From Ignavibacteriota bacterium (GTDB taxonomy: Bacteria > Bacteroidota > Kapaibacteriia > Palsa-1295), in contig PLXB01000094.1 in the NCBI GenBank assembly GCA_003151215.1, positions 629 to 8,801 of the forward strand: a stretch of 8,173 nucleotides of DNA. Direction: 5' to 3'. Below the pieces are notes generated by a model that did not search any database, was not told the DNA's origin, and was given only the letters and a program-made list of their open reading frames with translations. Numbering within the stretch: position 1 is the first letter of the stretch; the number at the start of each line of letters is the position of its first letter. Made by a program: the position numbers and the translations under genes. Shown here one piece after another: positions 1 to 5,995 of this stretch.

Positions 1-63
1 AGAATCCGAATGAGTTCATTCGATCCTGGAGTTAGTTCTATAATGAGATTTCTCCCGTGCCCA

Positions 64-98
64 TCCGAAGTGTTCGGAAGTTTTCGTGTAACTTTTTT
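64..98 (+). terminator. Possible weak terminator hairpin
   Basis: The 6-bp perfect stem TCCGAA/TTCGGA (64-69 and 73-78) closes a 3-base loop and is followed by AGTTTT and then a run of six T at 93-98. It lies about 30 bases past the stop at 33-35 of a possible gene tail entering from the left. The stem is short and the main T-run is not adjacent, so this is only a weak candidate. Confidence 0.2.
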
Positions 99-309
99 GT
101 GCAGGATTGTCATTGGGCTATCGTTGATGATTGTTGACGGAGGTTGGTTTGAAGTGCCGGGAGAAAACGATGCAAAGTTCTGGATGTCTGCTTCAGGAAG
201 TTAAAGGCGGCATTGAGTACGCGGTCGGACTTCTTGAGCCATAATTTGATTCCAATGATGAGATCGATCAGGAAAGCATCGTGGAGGATTGCTAACAATA
301 GATCATGCT

Positions 310-328
310 CGATCCGACGCTCGGATCG
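310..328. repeat. Perfect 8-bp inverted repeat
   Basis: CGATCCGA (310-317) and TCGGATCG (321-328) are perfect reverse complements separated by CGC. It could be a hairpin in RNA or a dimeric regulator site. There is no T-run after it, so it is not a typical terminator, and no gene starts nearby. Its role is unknown. Confidence 0.5.
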
Positions 329-761
329 TGCTAAAACTTCATGCCGATATTCTTTTTTAAAATACAAAAAACAGTACTCCAAATGTGATGACTCATGCCA
401 TCGTAATGAAATACCGCTTTATCTAATCCTTTCGGTATGAAAAATGAGCAGATTATGAGTGCAGAAACAATTTTAATAAAATCGAAAACTTGTCAAGACC
501 ATACCGACATTTGCAAATTAAAATTGTCCCGACGAATCGACGCAGTCCGAGAATTTCTACAGTTTTTTGTGACTCCGAAATTGTAGAGTCCTGCACTCAG
601 CGCTCCGATAAGCCAGAAGTTTAGGCTCATAAGCTGCATGTAAATGAACAACAAAAAATACTTGCGAATACAGATGCAATTTGATAACAACACTGGCGAA
701 ATAAAGTTTCTATCTGACACTGAGAAAAATATGGGTTTTCGTCCGCGTCACGCATTCAGAA

Positions 762-780
762 GTCGTTGATGAAAAACGAC
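762..780. repeat. Short inverted repeat (6-bp arms)
   Basis: GTCGTT (762-767) and AACGAC (775-780) are reverse complements with a 7-base spacer. It lies in the gene-free left end. A match of this size can arise by chance, and no function is assigned. Confidence 0.25.
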
Positions 781-1212
781 GCAATCCTGGGCGTTTTAAG
801 GGGCCTCAAAGGGGATTGGTAATGGTTTTGTATGGGTAAAAATTGTTTGAAAATAATCTCACCTCAGTTCGCCCAATAGGTGCATTTGTGGCCGAAATAT
901 TATTATTTTCTGAGCGATGGGAATATTTTGAGGATACGGCAAGCAGTAGCGCGAGAGTTTTACCGGCAGAGCGCACCATTATTAACAGCACTTGTTTAAG
1001 CAACATACTCGTTCCGCCACACAAGATTTTGCTAAGAAAACCGTTTACGCAATATTCTTTGCAGTACCATCGTATACCCTCCACTATCTCAGAAGCTACG
1101 TCTACTAAGCCGACGATATTATAGGAGCCATTTATTCTAACATTACTTGATGCGAGCACCAGTGAACATATCGGCTTTTGCACCATATTTGTCAGTGCCT
1201 TGTTAATTCGTT

Positions 1213-1797
1213 ATGAAACGCCGTATTATCCAATGGGCTATTACCATTGGCGCTCTTATTATTGCAGCCGTACATGTGATATTCCCGCTCTTAGCAATTG
1301 ATGCAGTGGTTATCGCAATGATCGCAGCAGCCATTACACCATGGCTCGGTCCACTCTTTAAAAAGATCAAATTTCCCGGAGGATTTGAGATTGAATTTGA
1401 AAATCTTAAAGAGGCAAAAGAGAATGCGGATCAAGCCGGACTTCTTGCTTCTCCATCAGAACTCACTGCCAATGCGAAGCAATATACCTTTGAGCTTATT
1501 GCCACAGAAGATCCAAACTTAGCACTTGCCGGACTACGCATCGAGATTGAAAAAAGGCTTATGCAACTTGCAAGGATTAAAGGCACTCACATCCCTAAAG
1601 GCGGTATGGGGCAACTCCTACTTGCACTCAGAAAACAAAATGTGCTTACTGAAGAACAGATCTCAGTTCTTGCGGATATGGTCGGACTTCTCAACCGTGC
1701 CGTGCATGGAGCAGAGGTATCTGAATCTGCAACCTTATGGGCATTGGACGTTGGACCTCGGCTTTTGCAGTCTCTTGAAGATATGGGGCATCCGTAA
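1213..1797 (+). CDS. Membrane-anchored DUF4145/HEPN-like protein
   Basis: A 194-residue protein of unknown function. Residues about 6-27 and 28-48 form two hydrophobic helices, probably a membrane hairpin, after a basic MKRR start. A juxtamembrane segment follows (IKFPGGFEIEF, 52-62), of a kind seen in many small anchored bacterial proteins. The rest is helical and cytoplasmic by prediction. It resembles DUF4145/HEPN-type domains: a helix with LAGLRIEIEKRLMQLA (105-120) and a late LLNRAVHG (159-166), placed like the family's Arg/His element but with the compressed spacing R162-A-V-H165 instead of the R-x4-6-H of HEPN ribonucleases. Nuclease activity is therefore doubtful, and a sensor or scaffold role at the membrane is an inference. 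It is the first gene of a forward run, 22 bases before the next start. The ATG at 1213 has no obvious Shine-Dalgarno sequence but precedes the hydrophobic segment neatly. Confidence 0.8.
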   Translation: MKRRIIQWAITIGALIIAAVHVIFPLLAIDAVVIAMIAAAITPWLGPLFKKIKFPGGFEIEFENLKEAKENADQAGLLASPSELTANAKQYTFELIATEDPNLALAGLRIEIEKRLMQLARIKGTHIPKGGMGQLLLALRKQNVLTEEQISVLADMVGLLNRAVHGAEVSESATLWALDVGPRLLQSLEDMGHP

Positions 1798-1819
1798 ACG
1801 TTTTTTATAGAATTGCATC

Positions 1820-2605
1820 ATGCCAGAATTGAAGGAAGGATATATAGAGAAGCTGAACAGGATGGAAGAAGAGAACTTCCAAAAGAATCGCGCAAAGTAT
1901 CCGAATGAGTTTATTCATCTCGAAGATTGCGAAAAGATTTACCGTTTGCTCATTAACGGTGGTATCGACCTGCGCAAGGCACCAAAAGAAGACCATCATT
2001 TATGGGAAAGCCAGGTTGTTGTTACCGATCTCCCTAATGAGCTTTGTTTAGCAACGCTCAGCCTTTTTCGTGAGCATCTGGATGACTCGCATTACCATCT
2101 CCGGAAGGCATTGGAGTTATGCGGGTTTGCCTATCTGATGTCCCGTAGTCCAACTGACGCAGAAAAATGGAAACGGGCAGCGGATGACGACGAAACATAT
2201 AAGGAGTTTAAGAATGCATTTACAGCCCGAAGATTGTTTCCGAAGCAGGATGAAGGTATGCGTTTGCTTTACGAACAATATGATAGTTCTTCAAAGTATC
2301 TTCATTCATCCATTTTTTCAGTTCATAGCCACCTCAGAACACGTGGCACCGGAAGCCGGCGAATGATGGAGGGCGGCTCATTCACCGCTGATTTACCCGA
2401 ACTGTTCTTCAAACAGCATTGCGTTGCAATCATGTTTTCACACGCCATTATCCTTTCACAGATCAAATCAATCTTTCAAAAATATATTTCTGCCGCAGCT
2501 CTCTCGGAATTCGACATTCGGTTATTGGCCATTCATGAGCCCACAAAACAAATCAATGCCGAAGTTAACGCCGGATTTGGAATTACTGATGCGGATGAAC
2601 AGTAA
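1820..2605 (+). CDS. Helical hypothetical protein, possibly HEPN/DUF5677-like
   Basis: A 261-residue soluble protein that I do not recognise with certainty. The N-terminus (1-45) is charged and probably helical. The middle resembles DUF5677-like and other HEPN-fold proteins: a helix with REHLDDSHYHLRKALELCGF (84-103), then a long helix ending in YEQYDSSSKYLHSS (151-164). There the conserved-looking S-x-x-L-H element with His162 stands where active HEPN proteins have R-x4-6-H, and no catalytic arginine is evident. A hydrophobic helix follows (about 199-220). No signal peptide or membrane segment is clear. It lies between two proteins with HEPN-like domains, 22 bases after the first and overlapping the third if that starts at 2595, so co-expression is likely. 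A role as regulator, partner or antitoxin of a HEPN toxin is inference only. The ATG at 1820 has a T-rich leader and no clear ribosome binding site. Confidence 0.75.
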   Translation: MPELKEGYIEKLNRMEEENFQKNRAKYPNEFIHLEDCEKIYRLLINGGIDLRKAPKEDHHLWESQVVVTDLPNELCLATLSLFREHLDDSHYHLRKALELCGFAYLMSRSPTDAEKWKRAADDDETYKEFKNAFTARRLFPKQDEGMRLLYEQYDSSSKYLHSSIFSVHSHLRTRGTGSRRMMEGGSFTADLPELFFKQHCVAIMFSHAIILSQIKSIFQKYISAAALSEFDIRLLAIHEPTKQINAEVNAGFGITDADEQ

Positions 2606-3977
2606 TAGAATCATGAATACAATATTCGAAAATCGTTATCTCTTACGAGGAACATTTAAGGGAAAAGGATTCGAGGTTAAGAATTGTGATTGTGATGTCA
2701 CCATTAATCCACTCGATACCTCGACCATGATCGCGAAGATATATGCACAACCTGAAAATACAGGGCTTGATTATCTGAACTTACCCATTACAGATTGGAA
2801 AGAAGTTGAATTCAGCGATAATATTCCTGGCCATCCCTCACACCTGCGAGGCAGGATTAGGCTTCAGAGCCATACTAATTCATTCGGAGTTATAGCCGAA
2901 ATCGAAACTAAAGATTTTACTAAGTATACAGTATATACAGACAATGATTTCACTGCCGACAAGTTAACGATGGATTTTACACTTAGCCAATGTAATCTAT
3001 TTCAACTTGGCTATATGTCAAAAGTTGATCGTAAAAAGGGCTATCAACGTGGAGTTGACCCATGGACTGGTAAATTTGAAGATGAATCTATCACCGTAAC
3101 ATTTACATGGGGCACGATGAGTTTTTCAAGAGGTTTGTATCTTTCCCGAAAAGATAAATTAGATGCTACCTCTGTTCTTGCCGAACCCGCTGTAGTTTCT
3201 GTCACTCATAAGTGCGAACCTAAAGACATTAATCTAATATGGACTGAAGCAGAAAATCTGATAAAAGAAATATTGCCCTTGCTATCATTTGTCGATGGAC
3301 AGAAAGTTGAATGGACTTCTGTTGATACATATGCAGAATTGAACGAAAAGAAGATTATGGTGGTGGAGCAGTACCAATCTATTCCAAAATTGAATTATCG
3401 TTACCACTCTGAACCCGATGTAAATCGTTATCGAACATTAAGGTACCAGTTTTGCTTGCTGATGGAAAAATATCTCACTTTAGAAGCAACTCTCAGGGTG
3501 AGTATGAAAAAGGCAATAGACCCCTATCTCTTAGGATCGAATCAAGAGTTTCCAATCAAGGTAGCAATCATGTTGTTTCAGTCAGCCATCGAAGTCTTTG
3601 TAAAGCAGTTTGCATCATCAGTCGAATCCAAAATTGCTGAGTGGGGTTATCCTAAAGGCAAAACACCTACAGCGAGCATGAGGATTGTAGGGTTGCTTGA
3701 AGCGTATCATATAGACATCAATAAGTACTATCCTGAACTTGAGATACAATCGATAAAGAAAGATAGAGCGCAGCTGCCATTCGTAGAATTCCGGAATAAC
3801 ATTATGCACGAAGGCGATTTTCCTCTTAACGGAACAGAGGAAGAAGCACAAATTCATGCAAAAAATATGGATGAGATTTTTAGAGTCCTACTATACAGCA
3901 TTCTCGTGGAACATGGATCACAGATGCCGGGATTCAAGATATTAAGTAATAATGAGCCTGACAGCATGAATCAATAG
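2595..3977 (+). CDS. ApeA-like protein with C-terminal HEPN domain
   Basis: A protein of about 460 residues with an ApeA-like plan: a large N-terminal alpha/beta and beta-rich domain (about 5-230) starting with ENRYLLRGTF, a linking region, and a helical C-terminal HEPN domain (about 300-445). The HEPN domain contains FRNNIMHEG with R400 and H405 (cgg at 3792), an R-N-x3-H form of the R-x4-6-H ribonuclease motif. In known ApeA defence proteins this HEPN domain is thought to act on RNA after phage sensing by the N-terminal part. Here that role is inferred from architecture and the motif. The open frame continues upstream to 2424, but that extension lies inside the preceding gene and looks non-native. 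The ATGs at 2595 (overlapping the previous stop region by 11 bases) and 2613 are both plausible. Neither has a strong ribosome binding site. The 3' end overlaps the convergent gene by 7 bp. Confidence 0.8.
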   Translation: MNSNRIMNTIFENRYLLRGTFKGKGFEVKNCDCDVTINPLDTSTMIAKIYAQPENTGLDYLNLPITDWKEVEFSDNIPGHPSHLRGRIRLQSHTNSFGVIAEIETKDFTKYTVYTDNDFTADKLTMDFTLSQCNLFQLGYMSKVDRKKGYQRGVDPWTGKFEDESITVTFTWGTMSFSRGLYLSRKDKLDATSVLAEPAVVSVTHKCEPKDINLIWTEAENLIKEILPLLSFVDGQKVEWTSVDTYAELNEKKIMVVEQYQSIPKLNYRYHSEPDVNRYRTLRYQFCLLMEKYLTLEATLRVSMKKAIDPYLLGSNQEFPIKVAIMLFQSAIEVFVKQFASSVESKIAEWGYPKGKTPTASMRIVGLLEAYHIDINKYYPELEIQSIKKDRAQLPFVEFRNNIMHEGDFPLNGTEEEAQIHAKNMDEIFRVLLYSILVEHGSQMPGFKILSNNEPDSMNQ

Positions 3978-5068
3978 TTAGTCGTTTTTATCATCATCGG
4001 ATTGAAATGTGGAAGCCCCATAAGAATATTCTTCTTTAGCTGTCGATCGGCACTAAACGTATTCCCAAAATCTATCTTACAACTTGAAATCCGGCCGCCC
4101 GAATAACTAATATCCAGTGCATCAAGGAATTCAGATTTATTTTTGAAGCCTTTCACGTAATATATAAAAGTGGTAAAGTTTCTTAAAGCCAATTCTACTG
4201 CATTGACGGAAAGCGACTTGGCATCGGGCATTACCCCGCTATGAACGAATTGATTCCGTGCTTTTAATATTTTATCGTAGAGTTCCATATTGTCCCGCCA
4301 ATCATTTTCCAAAAGACTTCCTAATCTATTCTCTAATATTTTTTGCCGAGTGGTATTACCGTTAGAGAGCAGAACTTCAATGCTTATAGCGGATTCAAGA
4401 ACCTTAGTTATATAATTCGTACTGAGAAGAGACTCGGATAGTCGAATAATTGAAGCAGTAATATTATCCCGCGAAGACTGATACGCCTTGCCTTTATCAA
4501 AAAAAACTTCACCAACTGGAAAATATTCATGAAATAATAGTTTGCTTATCTCCGCATATGAATATTTCAAACAACCGGGTCCATTAATGATAAAGAGATT
4601 TTCCCTCTGGCCTCCCGCACTTCCAGACCCTATTACCCCTGACTCAAATCCTAAAAGTCTTCCTACTGTAATTGCCGGCTCGTGATCTCCACATAGCCTG
4701 AAAGTAACGGGAGTTCCATTTTGAGCAAAGAATGTTACCGCCAAAATTGCTTCATAATATTTTGCCCGTTCTAAAGCAAGGTTATAGAATTCGCGATCAG
4801 TTTTCGATGTATCCTTAGGAATTTGTATCTTTATCGCAATATAAGAGTCAAAAGTCAAAGATTTAATATCAAGGAAGCCATTATCAAGATTATAATTGAA
4901 TAATCTCGAACCAGCCTTATGAAAAAAACTGTCAAGGTGTGAAAAATGCTTTTTTGAGAATATTGTGAAATCATCTGCTAACCAATTGTCAAAAGAGGGG
5001 CGTTCGTCGGTTATTTCAAGCCCGACGATTGGATACAGATACCAGATATTCTCAGCCTTTTTATTCAT
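3971..5068 (-). CDS. Protein with C-terminal HEPN-like RNxxxH domain
   Basis: A 365-residue protein. Residues 1-190 form an alpha/beta region of unknown type with a Gly-rich loop (GVIGSGSAGGQR, 144-155). From about 200 it becomes helical and resembles ApeA-type C-terminal HEPN domains: ESLLSTNYITKVLESAISIE (212-231) matches the usual first helix pair with an acidic residue, and ILKARNQFVHSG (267-278) gives R271-N-Q-F-V-H276, a full R-x4-H motif. RNA cleavage or binding is the family expectation; the target is unknown. The gene faces the forward three-gene run and overlaps the last of them by 7 bp at the 3' end. This leaves no room for a terminator, so antisense interference between the transcripts is possible. 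The ATG at 5066-5068 follows an A-rich leader (TAATAAAAA) without a Shine-Dalgarno sequence. The tail of a broken recombinase lies 40 bases upstream. Confidence 0.8.
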   Translation of the reverse strand: MNKKAENIWYLYPIVGLEITDERPSFDNWLADDFTIFSKKHFSHLDSFFHKAGSRLFNYNLDNGFLDIKSLTFDSYIAIKIQIPKDTSKTDREFYNLALERAKYYEAILAVTFFAQNGTPVTFRLCGDHEPAITVGRLLGFESGVIGSGSAGGQRENLFIINGPGCLKYSYAEISKLLFHEYFPVGEVFFDKGKAYQSSRDNITASIIRLSESLLSTNYITKVLESAISIEVLLSNGNTTRQKILENRLGSLLENDWRDNMELYDKILKARNQFVHSGVMPDAKSLSVNAVELALRNFTTFIYYVKGFKNKSEFLDALDISYSGGRISSCKIDFGNTFSADRQLKKNILMGLPHFNPMMIKTTNY

Positions 5069-5108
5069 TTTTTATTAGACACGATAAGCGAATACTAACT
5101 AAAATGAT

Positions 5109-5345
5109 TCATCCTGCCTTCATTTTCGATTTCGGCTTTGGCATGGCACTCGTTTTAAGAAGAACGTCATCGAAAATGAATCGCGTATCCTTCAGCTTAT
5201 GATAGAAACTGAGTGTCGTCTGTAGGTTCTGGTGACGAGCCAGTTTGCTAACCATGATTGGCGGCAGATTCGCGTCCAAAGCTGTTGCAAGAAACTATGC
5301 CGAAGGGCATGGAGGTCTAACCCTCGATGATTGATCTTCAATGCA
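5109..5345 (-). pseudogene. C-terminal remnant of a tyrosine recombinase, frameshifted
   Basis: Read on the minus strand this stretch encodes the C-terminal catalytic part of a tyrosine recombinase. One frame gives KINHRGLDLHALRHSF, including the His-x-x-Arg-His box. After the codons for HSF two extra bases (TT) shift the frame, which then reads ALDANLPPIMVSKLARH, continues through LQTTLSFYHK with the nucleophile tyrosine, and ends with PKPKSKMKAG and a TGA at 5109-5111. Without the two bases the join would read HSFATALDANLPP, as expected for the family. Upstream of about 5345 the frame hits TGA and TAA and the similarity stops, so the N-terminal domain and the first catalytic arginine are missing. 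It is a diverged relative, not a copy, of the intact recombinase at 5996-7297 (shared SKL-RH, TTLS-YHK pattern). It is probably left from an older integration. Confidence 0.85.
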
Positions 5346-5383
5346 AAAGAACCTCATTAATGTTTCCGATTTATCCTGAGTGG

Positions 5384-5923
5384 TTAGTAATCAGCAAAAC
5401 GATACAGCCTCGGTAGGATGGGCAAGTTACTATCCGATCCTGACGCAGCCATAACCATTTTTTCATCAGTGGATACATTATTTATGTAAGTAAGAAAATT
5501 ATTGCGAAATTCACCAGAACATATATATAGATCATCCCAGTCTTCCAAATCATTCCAGTCTTCCGGATCATCCCACTCTTCCTTATCATCCGAGGTTTCA
5601 TTATCAACCCAAAATTCGTGGGCTATGAATAATGGATACAAGAGCATCGGCAAATGCAACAATTCAGCAAGTTTACATCTGACTTTACCTTCAAAGCGGT
5701 ACAAAAAAATACGGAGGAAAGTACGCAAATATTTTGCCGTAATAATGACGGTTGGATCATCAGTGTTAAAATGGGCGGAATCTCCGCTTCTTTGTATTGT
5801 GATATTACAGTTAAAACTATACCAAAATTGTTCGCGAATTATTTCAGAGCGGATACTTTCGACTTCTCCCAAATGTGAGCTATGAGAACCGTCTGGATAT
5901 AGAGTTTTGAATGAAACCTTCAT
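5384..5923 (-). CDS. Small acidic protein with Trp/Asp hexapeptide repeat
   Basis: A 179-residue protein of unknown function. The first 110 residues mix short strands and a hydrophobic helical stretch (about 84-102, LAELLHLPMLLYPLFIAHEF) that is probably buried rather than membrane-spanning. Residues 112-131 are a tandem repeat: DDKEEW, DDPEDW, NDLEDW, DDLY. This gives a dense negative patch with regularly spaced tryptophans, encoded by 18-base direct repeats. The last 45 residues are ordinary. The ATG at 5921-5923 has a good ribosome binding site (GAAAGGA, 8 bases upstream), unlike its neighbours. It lies 72 bases downstream of the recombinase on the same strand, so the two may be co-transcribed. 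The acidic repeat could serve nucleic-acid mimicry or binding of a basic partner, but that is speculation. I do not recognise the family. Confidence 0.65.
   Translation of the reverse strand: MKVSFKTLYPDGSHSSHLGEVESIRSEIIREQFWYSFNCNITIQRSGDSAHFNTDDPTVIITAKYLRTFLRIFLYRFEGKVRCKLAELLHLPMLLYPLFIAHEFWVDNETSDDKEEWDDPEDWNDLEDWDDLYICSGEFRNNFLTYINNVSTDEKMVMAASGSDSNLPILPRLYRFADY
5531..5591 (-). repeat. 18-base tandem repeat, about 3.4 copies
   Basis: On the plus strand units start at 5531, 5549 and 5567 with a partial unit at 5585. The consensus is ATCATCCCAGTCTTCC plus two variable bases, and units differ at a few positions. The unit is six codons long, so copy changes keep the frame. It encodes the DDxEDW-like hexapeptides of the acidic protein on the minus strand. 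It is not a CRISPR: there are no spacers. Confidence 0.85.
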
Positions 5924-5931
5924 AAGTATTT

Positions 5932-5938
5932 TCCTTTC
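5932..5938 (-). promoter_or_regulatory. Ribosome binding site of the acidic-repeat gene
   Basis: On the minus strand GAAAGGA lies 8 bases before the ATG at 5921-5923. It is the only clear Shine-Dalgarno match before a gene in this window and supports the chosen start. Confidence 0.6.
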
Positions 5939-5964
5939 AATGATTAAACCTTATATACAATTCT

Positions 5965-5988
5965 GACCCCCGGGTACGGTTCCCGGTC
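5965..5988 (-). repeat. GC-rich hairpin between recombinase and acidic gene
   Basis: GACC (5965-5968) pairs with GGTC (5985-5988), and GGG (5972-5974) with CCC (5982-5984), leaving a CCC bulge and a 7-base loop (5975-5981). An alternative 5-bp stem CCGGG/CCCGG uses 5970-5974 and 5982-5986. It starts 8 bases after the recombinase stop. No T-run follows on the minus strand, so a classical terminator is unlikely. It could attenuate or protect the transcript, or be part of a recombination site. Confidence 0.45.
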
Positions 5989-5995
5989 GATCAAT

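Larger units (their letters stand above)
1..1212. other. Long stretch without a supportable gene
   Basis: I find no convincing gene in this 1.2 kb. The open frames are short (60 to 126 codons), lie in both directions over the same bases, and give proteins with no motif I recognise. The two longest are a minus-strand frame at 806-1186 and a plus-strand frame at 843-1124, which shadow each other. A minus-strand frame at 110-382 has a hydrophobic centre but no family resemblance. In the third frame, bases 3-35 read NPNEFIRSWS and then stop, and could be the tail of a gene entering from the left. Several small inverted repeats are present (listed separately). The region may be decayed coding sequence or a long regulatory leader for the gene starting at 1213. 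Confidence 0.6.

Noticed and set aside
110..382. Minus-strand frame of 90 codons with a hydrophobic centre
   Set aside because: It matches no family I know, lacks a start signal, and shares its bases with a plus-strand frame. Possibly decayed sequence, but unsupported.
806..1186. Minus-strand frame of 126 codons
   Set aside because: No recognisable motif and no clear ribosome binding site, and an open frame of similar length lies opposite it. It could be real, but I cannot support it.
2424..2594. Longer N-terminus for the ApeA-like gene
   Set aside because: It would overlap the preceding gene by about 180 bases, and the extension does not look like part of the domain. Starts at 2595 or 2613 fit better.
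5531..5591. Possible CRISPR array
   Set aside because: The repeats are directly adjacent with no spacers and encode protein.
5502..5885. Plus-strand serine-rich open frame opposite the acidic-repeat gene
   Set aside because: Its serine repeat is simply the antisense reading of the 18-base repeat. The minus-strand frame is longer and has a good ribosome binding site.
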